Assembly: GCF_018263925.1 (NCBI RefSeq)
Contig: NZ_JAEVHF010000001.1
Coordinates: 248,001 to 312,000, forward strand
DNA: 64,000 bases
Reading direction: 5' to 3'
Source of the DNA: Kistimonas asteriae
GTDB taxonomy: Bacteria > Pseudomonadota > Gammaproteobacteria > Pseudomonadales > Endozoicomonadaceae
Shown here in pieces: positions 53,380 to 62,870 of this stretch. The position numbers were made by a program, and so were the translations under genes. Within the stretch, counting starts at the first letter, position 1, and every line of letters begins with the position of its first letter. The notes beneath the pieces were generated by a model. The model was given only the letters and a program-made list of their open reading frames with translations, was not told the DNA's origin and made no database searches.

Positions 53380-55257
53380 CTATCTCGCCACCATTAATTC
53401 ATCCGCATATATAAAACTCTTAAACTTTTGCGTTTCAGGCAATGGTAGCAACGTAATGAGTTTATCAATCCTTTTTTCATCAGAAACATTAATCATCAAT
53501 GATCTCCAGATAACCTTCCTAGACAATTCCTGAAGCATTAATAATTCTTTATGCTCAATTCTCTCATCATCCTCATCTCTTATACTCTTATAGGGTAACA
53601 AGTCACAAATTAAAACCATTCTTTTTATATCATTATTTTTAAATCTATAACCCGTCAAAGGCCGCAAAGATGCCATATTTGCCCCAAGAGCAATAAACAG
53701 CGCCACCATTGATGGATTATCACCCTTAATTAAGAGATGATGCAGAACTGGCCGGTCATTGGCACTCAACTCATTAACATTAGCCTGCCTATTCAACAAA
53801 GCGAGGACACAATTTCTTGATCCGCTTTCCGCTGCAACATGCAAGACCGATTTACCTTCTACGCCATCTTTAACATGGATATCTGCACCGGCATCCATGA
53901 GCATTTCAAAGTTATCATAATGTCCCGCTTCAACCGCTAGATGTAACGCGGATCTTTTCCTTTTCCCTGTCAATTGATCAATCTCAGCGCCAGACTCCAA
54001 CAACAGCTTCAACATCTGAATATAACCTTTACGTGCTGCAATATGTAAACCACTTTCAGTGTCAAATTTCTCACCCCAAAAATATGAACCTAACATCCCA
54101 CAATCCGCACCTCGATTAAGTAGCAAAGCAGCACATTCGGTGAAATTTTGATCCGTCGCTATATGAAGTGCCGTATAACCAATGGATGCCAAGTTTGCAG
54201 TTCGCAGATTAATATCAGCACCAAAGTCAAGTAGCATTTCCAGGCAATCAGTATGTCCTTGCTCTGTTACCAAGTGAATTGGGGCTTTATAAGCTTCATC
54301 ATTCGGATGATGGATGAATGATGCATAATGGACTTCATTGTCCATTTTATTAATATCAGCCTTATTCTCCAACAAAAGAGCGATATTTCTCATAATCCCA
54401 CTGACAGATGCGATCTGCAATGCAGTATACCCATACCGTGAGACTAACTTATTATATGATTGAGCAAGCATAGCTCTAAAATCATCGGTATTAGCCGATT
54501 TAAGCTCAGCAAGCATGTTAGTTAGCCCGTCACCACTCTTAGGGCATACTTCATACCTTTCGGAATTAATATCAAAAAACAAGCGGTGCATGTGAAGCGC
54601 ATAGCGCATACAGGTCTCATCCTCTTGCATGGCTGCCAAGTGGATAGGCGTTTGCCGTTTACAAAATGTATGTACTATGCGACCTTGCTGTTTATCTTCA
54701 AGAACACTGTCTATTAAAAAAAACGAATGCCACATAGGATTAATAACATTTTTAACATACCAGTTATTCATGGCAAACAATTTAAGGCTCATAAGACATA
54801 AAACTGGAGTCAAAAAGTATAAAGTAGAATATCTTAATGATGGCGACCCTATAAAGTGCTTACCCAAACCACTAACAACAATCCCACTCCCCATAGCCAT
54901 GAGAGTGACATCCATTAAGGTAGCAGTGTTTAAGAAATTTAAAAATTGCACCTGGATCCGATAAGACACCAGAGAGTTAAATAAATAGGGCGCACAGGCA
55001 ACAATGGCTATGGATCTAACTGACAGTTTAGAAGCAGGATTGATAGCTTCCTTAATTCCAGTGACATCAATACCCACAGCCAGACTACACAAGCTGTTAA
55101 TTCCAACTATTTTAATGCGTGCAGAACAAACCGCACGATGATGCCACTGCCAATAAACAGCATGATCATCAATAACTTTTCTGGGAGCCCATCTAAAACA
55201 ATCCCTTACCCTTGACATCAACCCCATAAGAAAAACCCAATCAAAAACGATACTCAA
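53380..55257 (-). CDS. Ankyrin-repeat protein with a C-terminal SOCS-box-like segment
   Basis: A 625-residue AT-rich gene. Residues about 48-170 include several hydrophobic stretches (IVGINSLCSLAVGI, FLTPVLCLMSLKLF), possibly membrane-associated. Residues 200-535 hold about seven or eight ankyrin repeats (for example GYTALHIATDQNFTECAALL and LHLAVEAGHYDNFEMLMDAG). Residues 573-618 look like a SOCS box: LQELSRKVI (575-583) aligns to the Elongin-BC box L..LCR..I, with Ser for Cys, and LPLPETQKFKSFIY (604-617) matches the Cul5-box LPxP plus end. This is the layout of animal ASB proteins. No bacterial homolog is known to me. It interrupts the acetate-switch locus between crbR and crbS. Confidence 0.75.
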   Translation of the reverse strand: MSIVFDWVFLMGLMSRVRDCFRWAPRKVIDDHAVYWQWHHRAVCSARIKIVGINSLCSLAVGIDVTGIKEAINPASKLSVRSIAIVACAPYLFNSLVSYRIQVQFLNFLNTATLMDVTLMAMGSGIVVSGLGKHFIGSPSLRYSTLYFLTPVLCLMSLKLFAMNNWYVKNVINPMWHSFFLIDSVLEDKQQGRIVHTFCKRQTPIHLAAMQEDETCMRYALHMHRLFFDINSERYEVCPKSGDGLTNMLAELKSANTDDFRAMLAQSYNKLVSRYGYTALQIASVSGIMRNIALLLENKADINKMDNEVHYASFIHHPNDEAYKAPIHLVTEQGHTDCLEMLLDFGADINLRTANLASIGYTALHIATDQNFTECAALLLNRGADCGMLGSYFWGEKFDTESGLHIAARKGYIQMLKLLLESGAEIDQLTGKRKRSALHLAVEAGHYDNFEMLMDAGADIHVKDGVEGKSVLHVAAESGSRNCVLALLNRQANVNELSANDRPVLHHLLIKGDNPSMVALFIALGANMASLRPLTGYRFKNNDIKRMVLICDLLPYKSIRDEDDERIEHKELLMLQELSRKVIWRSLMINVSDEKRIDKLITLLPLPETQKFKSFIYADELMVAR

Positions 55258-55527
55258 CCCAATTTAAAAACATACACATTATGCAACCAACAGAAACTAC
55301 ATTAAATGCTTACTTTCCAGAAATAGCTGGCAAATGATCATATCTGAGACAGCATTCCAACTTAACCATCGATAACTAATACGTTAGATTCAACAACTAA
55401 ATGCCATCTAACTGATTTATTAATTATGAACGCTCATTTAATAATCTAGAACCCTGACAACAATCATAGTATGTGCCTCTCTCCCAAACGGATAGGGCAC
55501 ATCACAATCACAAGGTATCTAATGCGT

Positions 55528-58500
55528 TCAAGTCACCAGCTCACGATCACGTAAGGCTTCTGTTCTATCCCGTAACAACCGGCTGAGAAGTGCCCGCAAA
55601 GCAGCCGGTTTAAGTGGTTTAGACAGGTAGCGCACATCCATACCCTTCAACTGTTCCCGCAACTGGGCCGAACCATCCGCCGTTATCATGACCGTTGGTA
55701 CAGACAAATCGGCTTTCTGGCGTAGATCCCGGATCAAATCCACCCCATTACAGCCATTATCCAGATGGTAATCCACCAATATGGCATCCAGGGTATGCGT
55801 CAAATGCCTTTGAGCACTCTCTGAATCAACGGCCGTTAACACCCTGCAACCCCAGCGCTCCAACAATTCCCGCATGCCTTCCAGGATTGTGAGATCATTA
55901 TCAATGCAGAGAATGGTACGACCTGACATCATATCGCCCTGATTAACAGCCAACGTTGATGCGGCAATCTCACTCGTCGGCATGATGCTCCGCTGCCCCA
56001 ATGGCACCACGATAAAAAATACCGAGCCCTGACCGGGGTGAGATTTCAGCCCGATCTCACACTCCAGGACGCTGGCAATCCCCTGTACGATCGCAAGACC
56101 CAGACCAAAGCCCTGCGACACATGCCCGTCCAACCGTTGAAACGCATTAAAAATTTGCGCTTGCCGCTCTTCAGGAATCCCGGGACCGTTATCCCTGACC
56201 TCAATCCTGAGATAATTTCCCTGCCGTCTACATCCCAGTATCACCCTGCCTGCCGGCGCATAACGGATGGCGTTGGAAAGAAAGTTCTGCAATACCCGGC
56301 GCAGAAGTTTTCGGTCACTGTAGACACTGTAATGACCGGCCCAGTTGTGAACGACAACGCTCTGGCTTGCGGCCACACCCTGGCATTCCACCATCAAGGG
56401 CTCGAAGAGATCAGTCACAGTGAAAGCAGAGAATGACGGCTTGAACTTGCCGGATTCAAGGCGAGACAGATCCAGCAAATCATTAATGATCTCTTCTGCG
56501 GAGCGTAGAGACGTTTCAATATGGCCCGCAAGCCGAGCCTCGTCACTGCCCCTCCCGGATTGCTCCACCTGCTCTGATAATGTTGCAGAGAACAAGCGTG
56601 CTGCATTGAGCGGCTGCATCAGGTCATGACTGATGGTGGCAAAAAAACGACTACGATCGTGATTAGCCTGTTCCGCCTGCTGCTTGGCCCTGCGCAGCGC
56701 CGTGTTTGCAGATTCAAGATCCTGTGTTCGATCAGATACCCGTTGTTCCAGGCTCTCATTCATCTCCTTCAACGCCTGCTCGACTCGGCGGAAACCCGTG
56801 ATGTCCGTAAAACTCATGACAAAACCACCGCCAGGCATAGGATTCCCCTGCATCTGAATGACACGACCATCGGCACGGACACGCTCGGAACGATGGGCAT
56901 TCCCCTGCTCCATCTGCCTCACCCGTTTTCTGACGTGCGCTTCAATATCACCGGGGCCACACAATCCCTGCGTCGCATTATGCCGAATGATCCCTGACAC
57001 ATGCCGACCTATACGAATAAGTCCATCCGAGTAATCAAATAGCGTGAGGTACGTCTGATTCCAGGCGACCAGTCGCAACTCACGATCTACGACACTGATC
57101 CCCTGGCTGACGTTCTCCAGCGCCCCCTGCAACAGTTCCCGGTTGAACCGCAAGACAGACGACGACTCGCCAATGATAGTCTCCACATCATCCAGCCCCA
57201 TTGCATCACCGGACAATGCGCTGCGCATGACCACCCGGGCAGATGACCCCCCCAGCACCCGCGCCAGTAAGCGCTCCGTAAAATCAATCAATGCCTGAGT
57301 CGCTTGCTGCTCCCGCAAGGCAGGCTGGGCATATCCTGCAAAGGATGAGAAGGCAGCGGTTGTTTTATCCTGTCCAATAAAGCGGGCCGCCAGCGTTTCA
57401 AGTTCAGCAACCGTAACTCTTGGCAACCGCTCCATTTCTTCAGGCAAGGCAGTACCCACAAAAGCGGCGGCTTGTTGTCGCTCCATCAACGTCGGCCGAA
57501 ACCAGAAAGAACCCAGGATAAAGGCAATCAGGTTACCTCCCAGGCTCAACAACATGCCCCATGAGGATGAACGCCATTGACCAACATCAGACACATTGCC
57601 ATCGATGAAACCCGTCGTCTGGAGTACCGGTAAAACCAGGGTGTAAAGCCATATAAACATTCCAACTAAAAGGCCTGACAGTACCCCCATGCGGTTACTC
57701 TCTCGCCACACCAGCCCACCGATTAAGGCAGGTGCCAACTGGGCAACAGCCGTAAATGAGAGGTAACCGATAGATGCCAGAGACTGTCCCTGCTCCAACA
57801 ACCGATACATAAGATAAGCGAGGAGAAGAATAACCAGTATCAGGCTGCGACGAAGACTCAACAGCATACCTTTCAACTGGGAAAAATCTTTACCTGCAAA
57901 GGACTGGCGGCGGACAAGCAAAGGAACGATCAGTTCATTGCTGATCATAATAGTCAGTGCAATGGTTGCCACGATCACCATGCTGATCGCCGCTGACGCT
58001 CCCCCAACAAAAGCCAGCATAGCCAACCATTCCTGCCCCATGCTTAAGGGCAGGCTGATCACATAAGTATCAGGCAATACTCCCTCAGGCAATAAATGCT
58101 TTCCTGCCATAGCGATAGGCAAAACAAAGATACCTGCAAGTACCAGATAGACAGAAAATACCCGCCGTGCCAGCTTAAGATGACCAATATCAGCGTTCTC
58201 CACCACCATGACATGGAACTGTCTCGGCAGACAAAGAAAGGCAGCCATGCTGAGAAGAATGTGGGGCACCAGGGAAAAAACATGGAAATTAGAGACATTG
58301 GCCTGTGAAGCAACACTATTCTGCAAGAACGGCCATGGCTGTGCTGAATCACCAAAACAGGCATAAACAACGAAAACACCAACACCGATAAATGCCACAA
58401 GCTTGATGACCGATTCCACCGCTATCGCCAACATGACACCATGATGATGTTCTGTCGCATCAAGATGACGGGTACCAAACAACACGGTAAAGGCTGCAAG

Positions 58501-59013
58501 TACCAGGCTGACAATCAGCGCTGTATCATGACCGGATCGGTTGAATGAATCACTGACAGTGAGTAAACCGCTGTCGGCTGACAACAGGGTATATCCCATG
58601 ACAATGGCTTTCAGCTGTAATGCGATATACGGCAGAATACCAAGCAAGAGAATCACGGTTGCTACGGCGGCCACCAGTCGAGACTTGCCATAACGTGCAG
58701 CCAGGAAATCAGCAATGGACGTAATGCTCTGTTGCTTGCTGATCAGAATCATTCGGGTCAGCAAACGCCGTAACAGGATGAAAACCAGAATCGGCGCCAC
58801 ATAGATTGGCAGAAAAGACCAGGGCGCCAGTGCCGCCTGCCCCACCGCACCAAAAAACGTCCATGACGTACAGTAAACGGCTAAAGAAAAGCTGTATATC
58901 CAGGGCTGCCAGCGCCGAGAGAGAATATGGCTATTCCTGTCCCCATACCAGGCAACCGCAAACAACGCACCGACATAGAAAAGAGATACCAGTGCAATCA
59001 ATACACCTGACAT
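55528..59013 (-). CDS. crbS: SSS-transporter-fused hybrid histidine kinase, CrbS/MxtR-like
   Basis: A 1161-residue protein from ATG 59013 (GGGAG about 5 bases upstream; the frame extends 12 codons further). Residues 1-505 are a sodium:solute symporter-like domain with about 13 helices. Residues 635-745 resemble a PAS domain. HisKA has the phosphorylated His in FFATISHDLMQPLNAA (about 796), followed by the ATPase domain with NFLSNAIRYAP (N box), DNGPGIPE (G1) and FGLGLAIVQG (G2). The receiver has Asp in LVDYHLDNG (about 1081). CrbS-type kinases sense acetate-related status and drive acs and actP expression; yjcH-actP lies 3.5 kb away. Confidence 0.93.
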   Translation of the reverse strand: MSGVLIALVSLFYVGALFAVAWYGDRNSHILSRRWQPWIYSFSLAVYCTSWTFFGAVGQAALAPWSFLPIYVAPILVFILLRRLLTRMILISKQQSITSIADFLAARYGKSRLVAAVATVILLLGILPYIALQLKAIVMGYTLLSADSGLLTVSDSFNRSGHDTALIVSLVLAAFTVLFGTRHLDATEHHHGVMLAIAVESVIKLVAFIGVGVFVVYACFGDSAQPWPFLQNSVASQANVSNFHVFSLVPHILLSMAAFLCLPRQFHVMVVENADIGHLKLARRVFSVYLVLAGIFVLPIAMAGKHLLPEGVLPDTYVISLPLSMGQEWLAMLAFVGGASAAISMVIVATIALTIMISNELIVPLLVRRQSFAGKDFSQLKGMLLSLRRSLILVILLLAYLMYRLLEQGQSLASIGYLSFTAVAQLAPALIGGLVWRESNRMGVLSGLLVGMFIWLYTLVLPVLQTTGFIDGNVSDVGQWRSSSWGMLLSLGGNLIAFILGSFWFRPTLMERQQAAAFVGTALPEEMERLPRVTVAELETLAARFIGQDKTTAAFSSFAGYAQPALREQQATQALIDFTERLLARVLGGSSARVVMRSALSGDAMGLDDVETIIGESSSVLRFNRELLQGALENVSQGISVVDRELRLVAWNQTYLTLFDYSDGLIRIGRHVSGIIRHNATQGLCGPGDIEAHVRKRVRQMEQGNAHRSERVRADGRVIQMQGNPMPGGGFVMSFTDITGFRRVEQALKEMNESLEQRVSDRTQDLESANTALRRAKQQAEQANHDRSRFFATISHDLMQPLNAARLFSATLSEQVEQSGRGSDEARLAGHIETSLRSAEEIINDLLDLSRLESGKFKPSFSAFTVTDLFEPLMVECQGVAASQSVVVHNWAGHYSVYSDRKLLRRVLQNFLSNAIRYAPAGRVILGCRRQGNYLRIEVRDNGPGIPEERQAQIFNAFQRLDGHVSQGFGLGLAIVQGIASVLECEIGLKSHPGQGSVFFIVVPLGQRSIMPTSEIAASTLAVNQGDMMSGRTILCIDNDLTILEGMRELLERWGCRVLTAVDSESAQRHLTHTLDAILVDYHLDNGCNGVDLIRDLRQKADLSVPTVMITADGSAQLREQLKGMDVRYLSKPLKPAALRALLSRLLRDRTEALRDRELVT

Positions 59014-59171
59014 ACTACTCCCTGACTGCCAGATTAAATCGCGTGTCATTGTTATGACAGTCAGGTTAACGCTATCAGAGTTATGATCTGATGAACATGT
59101 AAATCTCTTACACTACGGAGTGACTATGTCGATACGAGATACGATCGATATTCACAGTAAAGCTTCAAGGA

Positions 59172-61574
59172 TTATTGATGCCGATCACCGATAACATCAC
59201 GCTGCTGTATTCCGATCGGTGCAACATGGATTACATCACCATTATCAATACGATTGATACTCCGCCAGCCAGCTGTCCGTTTAGAGCATTGCCGAACATA
59301 AAGATCCCCACTGTCTGAGATATCCAAACATTCCTTTTTATTATTCGTCAGACGATTGATGTCCCAGAACCATTTCTGCGTACCTTTCTGGGCACAAGGG
59401 CAAATAAGCAGCGTACCCGTTTTAGCATATTCCAGACATCGATCCTGAAAAAAGATTGACCGAATCCTGTTGGTACTGTCCATAACCCAGTTTTGATCCC
59501 TATGCTTTCGGCACCCCTTTAACGAGACCTTTTCATTATCACCATTGGCAGCACTGGATAAACATAACCGTTCCATGCCATCCTGTTTGTTAGATTCCAG
59601 AGAAACGGGGAGTTGTTCCTGGAAGACATCAGCATCCCAGTTAATCGTGATCGGCTGTATAAATTTGTACTCCGTTCCCTTCTGGCTCCAGGGTCCATAC
59701 TCCTGATAGAAAAATTTGTATTGTATTCGCCCACCCAGTGCAACAATTTTCACAGCTGCGACAAGATCAAATGTTGACTGCTCCACAGTTTCGCTAGGCA
59801 CTTGATAGGTGACGGAAAAACCAGGATTGAAATTGGCATAAGCTGCTGGTGAAAACCGTGTGTCATTAAAAAACCAATCCTGACACCAGATCATACATTT
59901 ATCATGGTGACGCCATAGATGACTGGTATAATTGAATCCTCTGTCCCAAGTCAACAATATATCATCGCTGCCAGACACACTTTGTCGACGCGTAATCATA
60001 TATTCATAATTGCTATAGTTAATAGAACGCTCACTGATATAACTGAGAACGGAAGACATTCCGACATTATTCAGACTTCGATTGCGTGAAAAATGCGTAG
60101 TATAAAGACGTCGTATCTTTCCATCATCAGCTTTTTCATCGCCATCACTTTCTCTTGCCGACAAAGAATCATCATGCGTTTGTGGATTGATATACTGATT
60201 TAATTTTTGCAAATCAGCATAAAGCTGCTGATGGCCTGCATCCCTTTCCCCTTGCACATCACCATAATATGACTCAAAAACATCACAAGCATCATTCATT
60301 TCTTGACAAGCATCACCAGTTAAGCTCAGCCAATCTTTAAATGCATTAAAACTTTCCCTAACCACCGGTATATCAATCCCTTCTGGCTCATGCACACTTT
60401 GCTCTGTATTAGGGCCAGGTTCAATATACTCATCATACATATTGAGTGAATTAAAAGAATATTCATCTCTTTCAATACCATCCATATCATTTATTTCATG
60501 AATACCTTCATTACTACCTAGACCAGAAATACCACCATAAAAACCTATTTTTATTTTCGTTCTTTCGCTTACATTACTATGCGCGGGAAGGTTCCTGGGA
60601 ATTGCGTGGTACAACCTTGGCCTATCGTCACGAGGAAGAATACTTATCGAGTATGAATCAACTACTGGCCCGAACCATGTTTCTCGATCTGACCAGCTGA
60701 GAAACCAGCTGTGCCGATGACTTGGCTTGTCAAATATATGCCATCCAGCACCGCCATTCGATTCTGGATCCAGCGTGATTCTGACATATTTTGCATCTTC
60801 TGTTCCAAGGTTTGAGTCTGCGATCGAACGAATGAAATCAATCGTAAAAAACAGAGAAACACTGGCACTCTTGTCGCATGCATCAATTTTACCCTTCCTC
60901 CAGCGCGAATACCCAGTAACAGCATTCCCTTCGTAACTTTTTCCAACCATGCAGGGGAGGCTAATATACCGTAGATTAAGATAAATTGTATTTTCTCTAG
61001 GCTTTTTTACATAGTATCTTGAGTCCTGCCGCCGAAGTTTTTTCTGAGCACGCCATTCCCTCAGAATTTCCACAACATCATTCACTAGCTTCTCTCTATC
61101 ATCTCTAGTCAATTGTCGTTTTGTTTTTATTGACTCAGCACCATTACCCACCACTGACAACTGATGTAACACCGGACTACCATCATCCGATTTTCTAGCG
61201 ATGACAATATGACTATTGGCAGCGATCCCACTAAAAAATTGATTCATCACTTGGGAGTTCACATTACCATCAACCATATCAAAAACAATAAATTTACCCT
61301 TATCCATATTACGAATGACATCATTAAAACTCTCAACCCTATTATCGTCCCCAACATAAACAATATCATCTAAAACCCCTTCTCTCTCCGCCAACATTTT
61401 AATCATTGACGACAATTCACCCTCTTTTTTCAACAAATCATTATAACCGATAACCTCCCTCCCATAAGCTTCGACAGCAAACACTGTAATATATATAAAA
61501 GACAACTGCCCCATTACACACAAGTAAGACATAAAGACAAAAAAACGTGAGGCCGTCATTGAGATAGCAACCAT
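59172..61574 (-). CDS. Vibrio-cytolysin-like pore-forming toxin with ricin-type lectin domain
   Basis: An 800-residue AT-rich gene. Residues 1-35 are hydrophobic and signal-like. Residues 38-185 resemble the chaperone-like pro-domain of Vibrio cholerae cytolysin, ending in a basic stretch (KKLRRQDSR) suited to protease activation. Residues 187-345 and 505-655 match the leukocidin-type cytolysin fold: YISLPCMVGKSYE, DACDKSASVSLFFTIDFIRS, then YANFNPGFSVTYQVPSE and VALGGRIQYKFFYQ. Residues 668-770 form a beta-trefoil with QxW motifs (QNWVMD, QKWFWD). Residues about 353-500 are an acidic insertion where the membrane-stem hairpin would be expected. Assignment is by remembered motifs, not alignment. 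It lies between crbS and the secreted 159-residue gene. Confidence 0.7.
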   Translation of the reverse strand: MVAISMTASRFFVFMSYLCVMGQLSFIYITVFAVEAYGREVIGYNDLLKKEGELSSMIKMLAEREGVLDDIVYVGDDNRVESFNDVIRNMDKGKFIVFDMVDGNVNSQVMNQFFSGIAANSHIVIARKSDDGSPVLHQLSVVGNGAESIKTKRQLTRDDREKLVNDVVEILREWRAQKKLRRQDSRYYVKKPRENTIYLNLRYISLPCMVGKSYEGNAVTGYSRWRKGKIDACDKSASVSLFFTIDFIRSIADSNLGTEDAKYVRITLDPESNGGAGWHIFDKPSHRHSWFLSWSDRETWFGPVVDSYSISILPRDDRPRLYHAIPRNLPAHSNVSERTKIKIGFYGGISGLGSNEGIHEINDMDGIERDEYSFNSLNMYDEYIEPGPNTEQSVHEPEGIDIPVVRESFNAFKDWLSLTGDACQEMNDACDVFESYYGDVQGERDAGHQQLYADLQKLNQYINPQTHDDSLSARESDGDEKADDGKIRRLYTTHFSRNRSLNNVGMSSVLSYISERSINYSNYEYMITRRQSVSGSDDILLTWDRGFNYTSHLWRHHDKCMIWCQDWFFNDTRFSPAAYANFNPGFSVTYQVPSETVEQSTFDLVAAVKIVALGGRIQYKFFYQEYGPWSQKGTEYKFIQPITINWDADVFQEQLPVSLESNKQDGMERLCLSSAANGDNEKVSLKGCRKHRDQNWVMDSTNRIRSIFFQDRCLEYAKTGTLLICPCAQKGTQKWFWDINRLTNNKKECLDISDSGDLYVRQCSKRTAGWRSINRIDNGDVIHVAPIGIQQRDVIGDRHQ

Positions 61575-61989
61575 TCCAACTTAAAAATATTGACTCACTT
61601 GACTAGACTTTTTACATACACCGGCTCCCCCCAACAGCCAATGAAAAACAAAGATAGTCACTCCACTAAAATTCACATAGATTCAATTGTTATTTACACT
61701 TTAAAAATTAGAGAAGCAGGGCCATTACAAAAACAGAGAAAAGAAAACATCAACAAAACACAATAACTACGCTATTTAATTAGACAATTCATACGACACA
61801 AAAGATCACAAAAATGCGCACAACCTAAAATACTTACCCCAGCTTTTACTCCACCACCAGACCAAGTCAATAGCATAAAAACAACGTCTTTATCTCAAAC
61901 AATTCGATCGGAATAACATTACTCTATCTGCTAGCGCGAATATGGCATAATCCACCTATACAACAAACACCACAGAGGAACGACGAATA
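61575..61989. other. AT-rich intergenic region
   Basis: These 415 bases carry the toxin's upstream region and the promoter of the next gene. GCATAATCC (about 61945-61953) could be a -10 region. I see no ORF, repeat or RNA. Confidence 0.55.
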
Positions 61990-62469
61990 ATGCCAAAAAC
62001 CAACACCTTTCTTCCTCTTTTTGCTCTCATGCTTCTGCCCATTTCCTCATTGTCGCAGGCCGAGTGGGTATTCGATACCTTTAGCAGTGGCAATCTGAAA
62101 CATCATATCGCCCGCTCGGACACACTCAGCGCCCACCAAACTCTGGAATTTTTCTGCACCACCTATGATCCACAGCTGGCCATAGCGATGTATTTGCCCG
62201 ACCAGAACCAGCGAAAGAAAATAACGACGTCCTTTCACCTACGTGTTGATAAGGAGCGCCAATGGACACTGCCTGCCAGCGCCCACACCATGAGCCTGAT
62301 CTCACGCCAGACGCCAAGTCCGGAATTACTCTCAGACATGAAAACCGGCAATCGCGTCACCGTTACGTATCCACTTAGCAAAGACACGAACACATCCTTA
62401 CACTTCAGCCTGAAAGGCTCTGGGAAGGCGATAGCACGTCTTGAAAAGCAATGCACGACATCAGGCTAA
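61990..62469 (+). CDS. Secreted periplasmic protein of unknown family (TagO-like pattern)
   Basis: A 159-residue protein with a signal peptide (residues 1-24, PLFALMLLPISSLSQA). The rest is beta-rich, with two Cys (FFCTTYDP and the C-terminal EKQCTTSG). A strand-rich core followed by LHFSLKGSGKAIARLEKQC resembles TagO/IalB-like periplasmic proteins in outline, but identity is weak. GAGGA lies about 9-13 bases upstream of the ATG. It sits between the toxin and yjcH and has core-like composition. Confidence 0.6.
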   Translation: MPKTNTFLPLFALMLLPISSLSQAEWVFDTFSSGNLKHHIARSDTLSAHQTLEFFCTTYDPQLAIAMYLPDQNQRKKITTSFHLRVDKERQWTLPASAHTMSLISRQTPSPELLSDMKTGNRVTVTYPLSKDTNTSLHFSLKGSGKAIARLEKQCTTSG

Positions 62470-62558
62470 GACTCCCTACGACTAAAGTCTGATATGGCCG
62501 CACATCACTTCGCGTTAGCGTGGGCATGGTCTTCTATAACAACAATAAGGACATGCCC

Positions 62559-62870
62559 ATGCATGATGAAACCTATAAGAAAATTGCACAGGATCCCCGC
62601 TTCCAGCAATTAGTCCAGCGACGAAACCGGTTAGCCTGGACACTGTCGTTTGCCATGCTGGCACTGTATTTCACCTTTATTCTGGTTATTGCCTTTGCAC
62701 CTGAACTGCTTGGACAACCGGTTGTAGCAGGCAGTATCACTACGCTCGGCATCCCGGTCGGCATCATCATTATCCTCAGCGCCTTTGTGCTCACCGGCAT
62801 CTATGTTCACCGGGCCAACCAGGAGTTTGATCAGCTTAACCGGTCCATTATTGAGGAGGCAGTACAATGA
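62559..62870 (+). CDS. yjcH: DUF485 inner-membrane protein YjcH
   Basis: A 103-residue protein with two helices (about 28-48 and 63-83), aligning in full with Escherichia coli YjcH ([19 protein letters not shown], then [15 protein letters not shown] and [20 protein letters not shown]). The ATG at 62559 is chosen from that alignment, with AAGGA about 7 bases upstream. yjcH accompanies the acetate permease gene actP; here actP overlaps its stop by 4 bases (ATGA), so they are coupled. Confidence 0.93.
   Translation: MHDETYKKIAQDPRFQQLVQRRNRLAWTLSFAMLALYFTFILVIAFAPELLGQPVVAGSITTLGIPVGIIIILSAFVLTGIYVHRANQEFDQLNRSIIEEAVQ

Noticed and set aside
61990..62469. Type VI accessory protein TagO
   Set aside because: Only the general outline fits, and no type VI genes are nearby, so it is left as unknown secreted protein.
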